DNA of 64,000 nt from JANQKX01 sp039028695. Its GTDB lineage: Bacteria; Pseudomonadota; Alphaproteobacteria; Kiloniellales; Kiloniellaceae. Location: positions 1-64,000 of the forward strand of contig JBCCHN010000008.1 of NCBI GenBank assembly GCA_039028695.1, given 5' to 3'. This document shows positions 1 through 8,100 of this stretch, piece after piece. The first letter of the stretch is position 1; each line of letters opens with the position of its first letter. The position numbers were made by a program, and so were the translations under genes. The notes under the pieces were generated by a model, which saw only the letters and a list, made by a program, of their open reading frames with translations, did not search any database and was not told the origin of the DNA.

Positions 1-174
1 GGCGGCAAAGAGGCTCCCTGCCCCGTGGCCTTTATGGCTATTGCCGACACCAAAGCGCCTGCGGACCTAACCGTGAGCCAAAAACCAAAGGAGAGCACCG
101 GCGTGGTCGGTGGCGCCGTCAATTCTCTGGAATCGGGCCTCGACAAACTCTTTGGCGCGGAGGAGGAACAGTAA
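1..174 (+). CDS. C-terminal fragment of an unidentified protein (possibly AsmA-like)
   Basis: Reading frame 1 is open from the window edge to a TAA at 172-174 and gives the last 57 residues of a protein. The visible part has one Cys-Pro pair, a low-complexity linker rich in Ala, Lys and Thr, and an end resembling LESGLDKLFG followed by acidic residues. Similar tails (a Cys near the end, then a short helix ending in a GLF-like motif) occur in alphaproteobacterial AsmA-family envelope proteins, so that is my guess. The fragment lacks any diagnostic domain. The reading as a real gene end is supported by the intrinsic terminator just downstream. Confidence 0.5.
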   Translation, partial: GGKEAPCPVAFMAIADTKAPADLTVSQKPKESTGVVGGAVNSLESGLDKLFGAEEEQ

Positions 175-204
175 GAGCACCTATACGCAAGCCAGCAGAA
201 ACGC

Positions 205-243
205 AAAAACCGCCGCAAGCCTATAAGCCGCGGCGGTTTTTTT
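205..243 (+). terminator. Rho-independent terminator
   Basis: A 7-bp GC stem (CCGCCGC at 210-216 with GCGGCGG at 230-236) is flanked by A5 on the left and T7 on the right. It lies 30 bp after the stop of the gene ending at 174, so it should end that transcript. The A-tract also lets it work in the reverse direction for the small minus-strand gene at 319-441. Confidence 0.85.
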
Positions 244-318
244 GATTGGGTCTCCACAGCCTTAGATGGGCTATGGAGTTTTAGCCAACAGGGCCTATTC
301 TCCCGATACTAGAGGCCG

Positions 319-441
319 TTAGACGTAACGGGCTACCATCAGGTGAAGCAATTTCGGATCGATGTTACCGGGAGACGCCACCCGGCGCCCGAACTTGCCG
401 TCAGTTTTCCAGTCGGTTTTGGTGAAGAGATAGCGGATCAT
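319..441 (-). CDS. Small hypothetical protein, 40 aa
   Basis: An ATG at 441-439 opens a 40-codon frame ending in TAA at 321-319. A GGAG Shine-Dalgarno core lies 9 nt before the ATG. The product starts MIRYLFTKTDW, is basic (several Lys and Arg) and ends with LLHLMVARYV; it has no signal peptide or membrane segment. I do not recognise a family. It stands alone between the terminator at 205-243 (which could stop its transcript too) and an AT-rich spacer. The good ribosome site and protein-like composition argue that it is real, but conservation is untested. Confidence 0.5.
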   Translation of the reverse strand: MIRYLFTKTDWKTDGKFGRRVASPGNIDPKLLHLMVARYV

Positions 442-944
442 GGCATTACACTCCAATAGGGCCGGGATGACCCCGGTAGTTTCAGATATTGGAGTCCTAT
501 TTAGCAGTCTGGAAAAGATTCACAAATTCTATCTTTACATCCCAGCTATGCATTTTTTGATGTGCTCGCCTATGTAAAAACGGCGCGGATATTGCATTTT
601 CTGTTTACACCGAAAAATGTGACAATAAAAAGGCAGCCCTTTATTAATAGAATTTAATAATTAGTGGATTTTGGGCAGGATTGGGTCTGTTGAAATCATG
701 ATAATTCGATATTTGACGGCATAGGGCATAGTAAAGTTCACCGGCAACGACCTGCTCGCTACCTGGATCTACGCTGCGGCAAAACTGATATCACGTCAAA
801 AGAGAGCGATTGTTTTTCTTGAGATGATTTTGGCAAAGATATCTTAGACTGGTGGCCACTTACCGGCATGTTTCAGAGCCTAAGAAATGCACTCTGGCCT
901 GTTGCCAGGTACCACCAGGGAGAAAAAAGCCAAACATTGGGATC
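442..944. other. AT-rich intergenic region
   Basis: This 500-bp spacer lies between the 40-aa gene and the end of gspD. The part from about 520 to 720 is strongly AT-rich and may hold the promoter of the small minus-strand gene. A frame on the plus strand at about 731-847 reads like protein but has no ATG, GTG or TTG early in it, so I do not call it. Near 922-941, on the minus strand, CCAA-TGT-TTGG followed by C and T6 could be a weak terminator for the secretion operon. Confidence 0.5.
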
Positions 945-3116
945 TTATTGGATCTTGTGTTCCAACGGCTCAATGGCATCCAGGCGTCCGCGCAGCTCTT
1001 CAGTAACGTCGCGGGATTCCGTCCGGCTGCCCACAACACGCGGCGTGATGAGGATCAAGAGCTCGGTCCGAACCGTCGTGGTCGAGGTGGTTTTGAAGAG
1101 ATTGCCGAATACAGGTACATCCGACAGTAAAGGAACCCCTGTCACGCCATCTGTTTGTTGATCTCGGATCAAGCCGCCCAGCGCCACTGATTCCCCTGAA
1201 TGCACTGCCACAGTGCTCTCGATCCGCCGCTGCTGAATGGTCGGTGAATCGATACTGGAGGTATCTGTAGAGATGGCGTCGCTGACTTCCTGAATAATAT
1301 CGAGCACCACCAATCCGCCGGAATTCACGCGCGGTGTCACATCCAAAATTACACCTGTGTCCCGAAACTCGATTTCGTTGACCACCGGCGAATCAGCATC
1401 TGTCACCGAAACGGCGGATTGGGTAGCGATTGGCACTTCGTCACCCACCTGCAACTTGGCCGTCTCATTGTCCAGAACCATTAATTGCGGTGACGAGATC
1501 ACATTCACATCTGTGATCTGGCTCAAGGCGTTGAGCGTCACCCGCGCATCCGCGCCACCAAAGGCATAGGAAAACCCGGGAAAGGACGAAGCAATATCGC
1601 CCGTGTCCAAACTGGAGAAGGTGAAGGAGTTATTTCCGGCGCTGAAGAACCACTGCAAACCAAAATTCAATTGGTCGTTCAAAGTGACCTCGGCAATGGT
1701 CGCCTCGATCAAGACTTGCAGAGGTTGAATATCCAAGCGCTCGAGTGTGGCCTCGATCATTCGATATTCGCCTGCGGTAGCCAGGATCACCAAGGCATTC
1801 TTGGTTTCATCGGCAATTACCCGAATATCGCCCCCGCTGGAGACCAAACTGACACCTTCCCCATCGGAATCACCGCTAACTGCGCGGCTGACCTCAATGT
1901 TCTCTTCAAGCTCGTCCTCTGTAAGGTCAGGGTCGGTGATATCCGCGGAGGCAAAACCGGGAGCCAGAGAGGCCTGCTGAACAGCAGAAACTGACTCCGA
2001 CGAGCCACCGTCAAATATTTGCGTGAGAATCTGCGCCAAGTCCGCCGCCCGGCCATTTTGCACATAGTAGACAAAGATACGGCGCCCGGCCCCTTCGTTG
2101 CCCCGATCCAGGCGCTCGATCCAGTTCTGCGCCTGCTGCAAATAGCCAGACTGAGGAGCAATAACCAATATGGCGCCCAGACGCTCCACCGGCACAAACC
2201 GAATGGAGCCGGCCAGGCCTGCCGCGCCGCCCTGGGCAAAGACCTGTTCCAATTCGGCAATTAGCGCCGTGGGTTCGGCGACCTCCAAGGGGAAGAGGCC
2301 AAAGGACATACCGGCCATCCAATCCACATCGAAGATCTTGACCATCTCGGCAAGGTCTCGGGCTTCCGCGGAGTTGCCGGAGAAGATGAGAATATTTCGC
2401 GCCGGATCAACTCTAAGAGTACGGCCTGGTCCGACAAAGGGCTCCAATACCTCTCGTAACGCCTCGGCAGAAGCAAAGCTCAAGGGGATGATATTGACCC
2501 CGAAGCCACCGCTGGAAGCCCCCACATCCCCGTTGACCCGCGCCCCGGTGAGGCCGGTGGCGGCTTGATCGAGCGGCACCACCTTATAAAGGCCTTCCGA
2601 TAGAGTAAGCGTCGCCCCATTAAGCGCGAGAATGTCTTCCAAAGCAGGTATCACCGCCGACCTGGGAATGGGATCGCTGGTTCGCACGGTTACCGTACCT
2701 TGCACGACCGGATCGACAACGTAGTTCACGTTCAAGGTATCGCCCAGAATGACGTCGATGACCTCGCGAATATCCGCGCCGGCAAAATTAAGCGTGACCT
2801 GCCCTCCTTCGAGGGTCGGCTCCCCACCACGCCCGGCCGAAACAATAGCGCCGGACCCAAGATAGACTTCCGGGCCTGCCAGGCCCGAACGCCCCGTATC
2901 TTGGCCTTCCACCACCGGAGTCGGCGCGGCGGTCGCTGTCTCAACGTCCGCAGACTGAGATGTTTCGACGTCGATTTGGCTTTGGGACGCTTGTGCCGGC
3001 TCTTCTGAGGGGCCGCCGCGGGGTGTGGTTTGACATGCGCCCACGAAAAGACCCAAAAGAACCACAGCAATCGCTGAATTACGCCCGCAGCTACGTGCTA
3101 AAGTCAGGCCAGGCAC
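945..3116 (-). CDS. gspD: Type II secretion system secretin GspD
   Basis: GspD is the outer-membrane secretin ring through which folded exoproteins leave the periplasm. The 723-residue product has a lipoprotein signal with lipobox LFVGAC (Cys28), a low-complexity stretch, N0/N-type ring domains (about residues 100-450) and the C-terminal secretin domain, with conserved VISSPQLMVLDN and VPLLSDVPVFGNLF motifs. The start is GTG at 3116, preceded by AAGGGG at good spacing; a nearby ATG is out of frame. It is the last gene of the operon and is separated from gspC by 211 bp, so it may also have its own promoter. The N-terminal Cys suggests it is a self-piloting lipoprotein. Confidence 0.93.
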   Translation of the reverse strand: MPGLTLARSCGRNSAIAVVLLGLFVGACQTTPRGGPSEEPAQASQSQIDVETSQSADVETATAAPTPVVEGQDTGRSGLAGPEVYLGSGAIVSAGRGGEPTLEGGQVTLNFAGADIREVIDVILGDTLNVNYVVDPVVQGTVTVRTSDPIPRSAVIPALEDILALNGATLTLSEGLYKVVPLDQAATGLTGARVNGDVGASSGGFGVNIIPLSFASAEALREVLEPFVGPGRTLRVDPARNILIFSGNSAEARDLAEMVKIFDVDWMAGMSFGLFPLEVAEPTALIAELEQVFAQGGAAGLAGSIRFVPVERLGAILVIAPQSGYLQQAQNWIERLDRGNEGAGRRIFVYYVQNGRAADLAQILTQIFDGGSSESVSAVQQASLAPGFASADITDPDLTEDELEENIEVSRAVSGDSDGEGVSLVSSGGDIRVIADETKNALVILATAGEYRMIEATLERLDIQPLQVLIEATIAEVTLNDQLNFGLQWFFSAGNNSFTFSSLDTGDIASSFPGFSYAFGGADARVTLNALSQITDVNVISSPQLMVLDNETAKLQVGDEVPIATQSAVSVTDADSPVVNEIEFRDTGVILDVTPRVNSGGLVVLDIIQEVSDAISTDTSSIDSPTIQQRRIESTVAVHSGESVALGGLIRDQQTDGVTGVPLLSDVPVFGNLFKTTSTTTVRTELLILITPRVVGSRTESRDVTEELRGRLDAIEPLEHKIQ

Positions 3117-3193
3117 GGCATTTCCCCTTCGATCTAGCGCCCGTAGATTCGGCGCAGCCCCCCAGTCGACACCTTCGACGACGTTCTTCTACT

Positions 3194-3209
3194 CGAATCT
3201 TTGGATTCG
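3194..3209. repeat. Inverted repeat with two GANTC sites in the gspC-gspD gap
   Basis: CGAATC and GATTCG are 6-bp perfect arms around a 4-base loop. Both arms contain GANTC, the site methylated by CcrM in alphaproteobacteria. It lies about 80 bp upstream of the gspD start. It could be a regulator site or chance; no T-run follows, so it is not an intrinsic terminator. Confidence 0.35.
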
Positions 3210-3327
3210 CTGCAATCCCATTGTTTAATCATAAAAACTTGGAAAAGGGGCAGCAATGTGGCGGTAGGGAATCATTTAACAGGAATGTGAGCGCACCGAG
3301 AAAGCAAGTAGCCTCTGCGGTTGGGGC

Positions 3328-3966
3328 TTATTGCTGAGCTTCACCCGCATCGTCATCCAGTTCGGCCTGTTCTTCTTGCAATTGCCGATTTTGACGTCTT
3401 TTCCGACGTTCCGATCGTTTTGATCGGCGGTCTGATTCGGGATTAAACGCAGGGGCGGCATCAAAAGTTAAAGACAGAACCGTTTCTTTAGCTCCTCGAC
3501 GAAAAATAACCTGGCTGCTTTCCACCGTACCCAAGGTCCATCCCTTGATTTCATCCCCTTCAACCAAGGTTATGTCTTTGCCGCCATCTTCCGGGCTAAG
3601 GAGTGCGCGGCGCTCTCCGTCGGTGATGATGATCCCTTTAAGGGTAAACTTAAGCTTTTCCCGAACCACTTCGCGCGTGGCTTTTTCGGCCACCACTTCA
3701 GTCGGGCGGCGGGATTGAGAAAAAATGGGCCGCTCAATGACGATGGAGAACTCCTCCAATGGCGGCATTTGATAATCCGGCGGTGGTGGTAAGTCCGGGA
3801 CTTCGGCCGCAGCCACAACGGATTTTGCCTCGGCGGAGCCAGAGCGACCAGGCTCGGATTCGCCAAGCTGCGCCCAGACAAACCAGCCTAAAAGGCCGCA
3901 GACAGCTGCGAGCAGCAAAGGTAGGCGGTAAGCAGATCCGCCAGCCATGGTCGCAGTCTTGCTCAT
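3328..3966 (-). CDS. gspC: GspC-like inner-membrane protein of the type II secretion system
   Basis: The 212-residue protein has one N-terminal membrane segment (about residues 15-31, LPLLLAAVCGLLGWFVWA), a periplasmic linker, and a small beta domain (about 100-170) with the pattern LKGIIITDGERRALLS...VEGDEIKGW...VIFRRG. That is the homology-region fold of GspC that contacts the secretin. There is no PDZ domain after it, only a charged tail rich in Arg and Lys, so it is shorter than enterobacterial GspC and could equally be labelled GspN/PilP-like. Its ATG overlaps the stop of gspM by 4 nt, implying translational coupling. Confidence 0.72.
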   Translation of the reverse strand: MSKTATMAGGSAYRLPLLLAAVCGLLGWFVWAQLGESEPGRSGSAEAKSVVAAAEVPDLPPPPDYQMPPLEEFSIVIERPIFSQSRRPTEVVAEKATREVVREKLKFTLKGIIITDGERRALLSPEDGGKDITLVEGDEIKGWTLGTVESSQVIFRRGAKETVLSLTFDAAPAFNPESDRRSKRSERRKRRQNRQLQEEQAELDDDAGEAQQ

Positions 3967-4574
3967 CCCGCCTCCGGCCGTAAAAACCCAGAGAGATCAA
4001 ATCGCACAGCCAGATCAGGCGGACCCGCGTTTTCGTTATTCCGCCGCCGTGCTCTTTGGTTTCGAATATCTAGATTTTCCACAAACAAAAATGTCTCGCC
4101 TGCTTCCAACTCGTATAGCACCCGAAAAAGAGTCTCCACGTTGGTAATCATCTGGACCCGTACGCCCACCTTTTCAAAGCCATTATCGGTCCCAACCGGC
4201 AACGACTGGACCGAGCGGAGCTGGCCATCTGCCGATTCGACGATGTTGGTCACCTTTTCCTGCAATGCCGCCCCGGCCAATGCATCGGTTGAGCCCTCCA
4301 GATAAAATCCGCTTTCTCCTTGCCGCCGTCTTAAGGTTTTGAGCTGCTTTTCCAGAGCCTTGCGGCTGGCGGCAATCCCCTCGAATTTAGCCTTGAGCAG
4401 TTCGGCTTCCTCAATGGCTGAATCCACTTCCGCATAGGACTTTTGCAGGGGCTGGGCAAACAACACCAAGATGGCCAAGATAACCACGACCAGCAAGCCA
4501 ATCGCCGCCAGTCGGCTAAGGAGCGGCGTAAGGGGGCTATCAAAGGGCCCATTGCTCGGCGCTGATCTGGCCAT
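3963..4574 (-). CDS. gspM: Type II secretion system protein GspM (GspMb type)
   Basis: GspM and GspL form the inner-membrane platform that links the GspE ATPase to the pseudopilus. This 203-aa protein has a short cytoplasmic end, a membrane segment at about residues 23-42 (IGLLVVVILAILVLFA), a coiled coil (about 47-90) and a periplasmic ferredoxin-like domain in which ETLFRVLYELE and FLFVENLDI are typical of the GspMb variety. It follows gspL by 3 nt and overlaps gspC by 4 nt. Confidence 0.82.
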   Translation of the reverse strand: MARSAPSNGPFDSPLTPLLSRLAAIGLLVVVILAILVLFAQPLQKSYAEVDSAIEEAELLKAKFEGIAASRKALEKQLKTLRRRQGESGFYLEGSTDALAGAALQEKVTNIVESADGQLRSVQSLPVGTDNGFEKVGVRVQMITNVETLFRVLYELEAGETFLFVENLDIRNQRARRRNNENAGPPDLAVRFDLSGFLRPEAG

Positions 4575-4577
4575 CGC

Positions 4578-5690
4578 TCAGGATTCCGGCGTATCGGCCA
4601 CGGTGGCCGTGAGATTAAATCGATCCAATCCGATACGCGGATCGGCGGTGACGGGGGAGTTAAACTGGACCTCGTCCAGCAGGGCCGAGCGCTCCAACAA
4701 ACCGATTAGCTCGGTCGCTTTGCCGGAGTAGCCTGCCAGAACCAGCCGGCCCTCGCGCCACCCGAACTGCAGAACCCAGGTGTGGTCCGGCAATAGTTCC
4801 GTCACCTCCGCCATGACCTGGCTGATGGGGGGCCGGTTTTTTTTGCGCTCCACCAAAAAGGCGCCGCTCGCCAGTCGTTGCTCAACTTCTTCGCGGACCG
4901 TCTGGGCCTTTTGTGCTTTTTTTTGGGCAGCGGCCAGCTCGGACTGGAGCAGGGCAAGGTGCTGCCTTTTGCCTTCCAAAGGCAAATAGAAGGCCGCCGC
5001 AAAAAGACCAATAGCCACCAGGGCTAACGCGACGGTCAAGGCCGACGCCAAGCGGGGCCTGGAACCGCTGGAGACGTCCGGATAGAGGCGGAAGGAGGCT
5101 GGCGCTTCACCTTCCACACCGACTCGTGAAGGTTTTAAACCCCAATCGCAGGCTAGGCGCACCACCTTTTCGGCGGAAACCCGTGGCACCATGACCAACT
5201 CGACGGAAAGCCGATCGTCACGACGACTGAGGATGCGATGATCGAAATAGACTTCTTCGGCTTTAAAGGGAGTATGACGATCCATTTCGAAGGAGAGGAC
5301 ATCACGGAGATTTTCAAGGGCAGCGGCGGGCAAATCCAGGGTCCGACGCAGCACCTGTGACTTGGGCAAACGAAGAACGATTCCCTGCGGGTCCAGCCGA
5401 ACGCCGTCCAGGCACTCACGTAAAACCTCGCGAGACCGGTCCAAATCAGAGGGATTGGTTAGCGGGATCTCGCCGAGCACCTGCGACCCTTGGCCTGTCG
5501 AACCACTCGACGAGGTGTTTCCCGCCGGTTCGGTGCGACGGATCACCGCCTGGCGGTCCAAAAACTCGACGATCAGTTGGCTATATTTGCGGTCAAAGAG
5601 CCGACGCAGAGTCCTTGGCAGGCAGCTCTTGAGTTCAGAGCCCCACCATTTGAAGAATCGGCGAACCGGATTGACTATCGGCTCAAACAT
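4578..5690 (-). CDS. gspL: Type II secretion system protein GspL (PilN domain)
   Basis: The N-terminal half is a cytoplasmic actin-like/GspL domain, with the motif RLPKSQVLRRTLDLP followed by FEMDRHTPF. Next come a single membrane segment (VALALVAIGLFAAAFYLPL), a coiled coil, and a PilN-type periplasmic domain containing LLPDHTWVLQF. I place the start at ATG 5690 (370 aa), because AAGGA lies 5 nt before it; an ATG 21 nt upstream at 5711 has no good ribosome site. The cytoplasmic domain should bind GspE. The gene follows the 354-bp AT-rich gap and may start a separate transcript gspL-M-C-D. Confidence 0.85.
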   Translation of the reverse strand: MFEPIVNPVRRFFKWWGSELKSCLPRTLRRLFDRKYSQLIVEFLDRQAVIRRTEPAGNTSSSGSTGQGSQVLGEIPLTNPSDLDRSREVLRECLDGVRLDPQGIVLRLPKSQVLRRTLDLPAAALENLRDVLSFEMDRHTPFKAEEVYFDHRILSRRDDRLSVELVMVPRVSAEKVVRLACDWGLKPSRVGVEGEAPASFRLYPDVSSGSRPRLASALTVALALVAIGLFAAAFYLPLEGKRQHLALLQSELAAAQKKAQKAQTVREEVEQRLASGAFLVERKKNRPPISQVMAEVTELLPDHTWVLQFGWREGRLVLAGYSGKATELIGLLERSALLDEVQFNSPVTADPRIGLDRFNLTATVADTPES

Positions 5691-6044
5691 CCGCGTCCTT
5701 ACCCCCAACATCCCATCGAAGGGTTACACCATGGAGCATAGATATAATATTTCACTATATTATCGTTAGTCTGCCAATAGCTAAGCGAAATTAGCTCGGC
5801 ACCGCAGGTTACTCCGTCGGTTCTCCCAAAAGGCAACAAGATTCCAACAGGCCCCTATTCTAATGAAAATTATGGGTTTTCTATGGCATTGCCCCAAGAA
5901 TTATTAGAAATATGATGCCTGCACCAAACTTTTTCCAATTTATATAAAATTGTAAATAAAACTGAATTCTTTGTTAACGATGGGGAAGTTTTAATGTTCC
6001 GAGGAAATCCGCTGAAAACAGGGATTTTTAACACCAATACCTCT
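5691..6044. other. AT-rich gap where gspK would be expected
   Basis: Between gspJ and gspL there are 354 bp with no plausible gene on either strand. Type II secretion operons normally carry gspK here, a pseudopilin of about 300 residues, and neither its N-terminal FT/ALLEVL-like helix nor any other GspK feature can be read in three minus-strand frames. An imperfect hairpin (AAATCC/GGATTT arms, at about 6004-6028) lies soon after gspJ, and a TAATAT hexamer near 5745 could be a -10 element for gspL. Composition is far more AT-rich than the flanking genes. Confidence 0.6.
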
Positions 6045-6725
6045 TCAGCGCGCGCTCGGAGCTCTAGGAGCAATCATAAGTTCTGGCCAATAACGGCTAT
6101 CATCCTCTAAAAAAGTCAAGTTGAGACGGATTAACTGGGGCAGATCTTCGCCTTTGGGCCATTCCTCGTGCCATATGGCCTCGCGATCCTCAGGACCGCG
6201 CCCATAGTAGGAAAAGACCGCCGATTGCAGGCCGTCTAAGAGAATTCTGGTCTCTCGCCCCTCTCCATTGAGATATTCGCTGCCATCCGCATTGTAGAGG
6301 CGCCAACTAAGTTTTAGTGCCATACCGTTTTCCGCCTCGGTCAAGTTGATGCGGAAGAAATTTAGGCCTCCCACCCGCCGGTGATTTGGGAAGTAGGTGG
6401 TAAAAGATACATTCTCTGCCTTTCCGGAAAAGCGCGGTGGCCCCTTCGGTGAATTTCGTCGGTCCGGATTGGGCTCGGGCTGGACTATTTCCGATACCTG
6501 GCGCCGCAAAAGGTTCTGGACAATCTCAATATCGCTGAGGGACTGGCTGTGTGACTGAGCCGCCTCCCAAGCGCGCGCGCCAAACCGCAGGCCGCCGAAC
6601 AAAGCAAGCGAAACCATGCCAAGCAGTGTCAAAACCATGAGGAGCTCGATCAGGGTGAACCCGGATGACGACCGGCGCCCCGACCTCAATACCCTAATCC
6701 CTTTCTGGGCGACCTCTCGCTTCAT
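6045..6725 (-). CDS. gspJ: Type II secretion minor pseudopilin GspJ
   Basis: GspJ is part of the I-J-K tip complex of the pseudopilus. The 226-aa product has a 22-residue basic leader and the prepilin peptidase site G/FTLIELLMVLTLLG, followed by the hydrophobic helix and a globular domain of the size usual for GspJ. The ATG overlaps the gspI stop by 4 nt. The C-terminal end is short and is followed by the gap where gspK is missing, so the tip complex encoded here appears incomplete. Confidence 0.88.
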   Translation of the reverse strand: MKREVAQKGIRVLRSGRRSSSGFTLIELLMVLTLLGMVSLALFGGLRFGARAWEAAQSHSQSLSDIEIVQNLLRRQVSEIVQPEPNPDRRNSPKGPPRFSGKAENVSFTTYFPNHRRVGGLNFFRINLTEAENGMALKLSWRLYNADGSEYLNGEGRETRILLDGLQSAVFSYYGRGPEDREAIWHEEWPKGEDLPQLIRLNLTFLEDDSRYWPELMIAPRAPSAR

Positions 6726-7132
6726 TGCCCGACCATCACCCGTGTGCTTTGGAGCTTGACCTCTTGATTTTCGTCCCAGCTTACTGAAACCGTTATGGCA
6801 TAGGCCTTTAGATTGCCCGGTCTTTCACCCGAGTCCAAAGCCACGTTGCTCCCCACGGGCGCCGGCAATCCGGTTTCTTGAATATCCACCTGCCACTCGT
6901 AACCGTTTTCGTACTCACCGTTATGAAAGCCTGGCGCAACAGGAATTAGAGGACCCACTTCTGCCAGCTTTGATTGGGCTTGCAAGGTGGCAATCGCATA
7001 ACCTTCTGTTTTGCGCAGGGTGAAAAAGCCCTGGGAAAAGGACTGCATGATCGCCGTCATGGCCACCGCTAAAATGGCCACCGACACCAATACCTCAAGA
7101 AGCGTAAAGCCCCTCGACCTGATCCCAGTCAT
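6722..7132 (-). CDS. gspI: Type II secretion minor pseudopilin GspI
   Basis: From ATG 7132 the protein is 136 aa, with a 7-residue leader ending in Gly and the processing motif G/FTLLEVLVSVAILAVAMTAI. The frame is open further upstream, but those codons overlap gspH and place the signal too far inside, so the short form is preferred. It overlaps the end of gspH by 38 nt and gspJ by 4 nt. GspI is expected to nucleate the pseudopilus tip with GspJ. Confidence 0.86.
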   Translation of the reverse strand: MTGIRSRGFTLLEVLVSVAILAVAMTAIMQSFSQGFFTLRKTEGYAIATLQAQSKLAEVGPLIPVAPGFHNGEYENGYEWQVDIQETGLPAPVGSNVALDSGERPGNLKAYAITVSVSWDENQEVKLQSTRVMVGQ

Positions 7133-7691
7133 GGGGGGTTTCCCGAATTTCCACACGGCCCGTAAGCCAATCCACATAGACAAAATAATCGCGTTTTTCA
7201 CCATCCAACCAGACCCGGCCGCCAGTCGAGGTGCCGTCGGCAAAGAAGCGGATCGCGCCCTGCGTCTCGCCGAGACGCTCCACCTCGGCAGTTTGCAAAT
7301 GCACTTTGATATCGCCGTCTATGACCTCCTGGTCGCCATCGGCGCCAATGCGATACCAGTGATCCGCCACGTCAACGATCACTACCTGATCCTGGTTGGC
7401 GCGAATGGCGGAGGAACGCGCCTGGCGCAAGGCCACGGCCAGATTTTCAGCATTCGCCTTTTGCTGGGTGCCGGGCAGAAGACGGTCAAAAGCCACGGGC
7501 GTCAAGGTCACGACCAGACCCATAATGAGCAAAACCACCAGCAGCTCCACGAGCGTAAAGCCCCGATTGCCCGGCCCTCTGCCAACCTCGACCGCCAGGG
7601 ACCTACCAGCTGGTGACGTCTTGGCTTTCGCCGTCACCACCTTCCTGACCGTCATATCCCAAGCTGTAGAGGTCATATTCTCCATGCTCAC
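7095..7691 (-). CDS. gspH: Type II secretion minor pseudopilin GspH
   Basis: The mature part begins at the prepilin peptidase site G/FTLVELLVVLLIMGLVVTL, then carries the beta-rich GspH domain with the late motif IRFFADGTSTGG, which is diagnostic of the family. The start is uncertain: the longest reading (198 aa) overlaps gspG by 89 nt and gives a leader of about 44 residues. A second ATG at 7655 or GTG codons near 7640 would give leaders of 27-32 residues, more usual for the family. Confidence 0.85.
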   Translation of the reverse strand: MSMENMTSTAWDMTVRKVVTAKAKTSPAGRSLAVEVGRGPGNRGFTLVELLVVLLIMGLVVTLTPVAFDRLLPGTQQKANAENLAVALRQARSSAIRANQDQVVIVDVADHWYRIGADGDQEVIDGDIKVHLQTAEVERLGETQGAIRFFADGTSTGGRVWLDGEKRDYFVYVDWLTGRVEIRETPHDWDQVEGLYAS

Positions 7692-8052
7692 CCGGAGACC
7701 TGTATAGGTAAGGATTGTCCCATGGATCCATCAAAGCATCCTCATTTTTCAAGTATGGGCCATTCCACTTTTCCACGCCCGCAGGCTGTTCCACTAAAGC
7801 TTCAAGACCTTCGGCTTCGGTTGGGTAACGGCCCACTTCAAGGCGATAGAGGTCCAAAATCCCTGCCAGTTTTTCGATTTGAATTTTCGCGGTATCCTGT
7901 TTGGCACCGCCCAATTGGTTGATTAGCGCGGGCACCGCAAAGGCCGAAATCAATCCAAGTATCACCAGGACCACAAGCAGCTCCACCAAGGTGAAGCCCT
8001 TTTGTTTGTTGCGTTTTTTGTTGTTCGTCTTCACAGCCTGGAATGAGTGCAA
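7603..8052 (-). CDS. gspG: Type II secretion major pseudopilin GspG
   Basis: This is the main subunit of the pseudopilus piston. It starts with TTG at 8052, preceded by a strong GGAGG 8 nt upstream. A basic leader of 18 residues ends at QKG/FTLVELLVVLVILGLISA. The globular part has the GspG signature: YRLEVGRYPTEAEGLEAL, WNGPYLK, DPWDNPYLY and SPGEHGEYDLYSLG (calcium-binding loop region). At 149 aa it has the usual length. Between it and gspF there are 48 bp. Confidence 0.95.
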   Translation of the reverse strand: MHSFQAVKTNNKKRNKQKGFTLVELLVVLVILGLISAFAVPALINQLGGAKQDTAKIQIEKLAGILDLYRLEVGRYPTEAEGLEALVEQPAGVEKWNGPYLKNEDALMDPWDNPYLYRSPGEHGEYDLYSLGYDGQEGGDGESQDVTSW

Positions 8053-8100
8053 GAATTTTTCCTCCGTCGGATTTGCCGTATGAGGCCTAAAACGAGAGCC

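Noticed and set aside
731..847. Protein-like plus-strand frame in the spacer before gspD
   Set aside because: It has no usual start codon in its first part and no ribosome site; could be a remnant but no family is recognisable.
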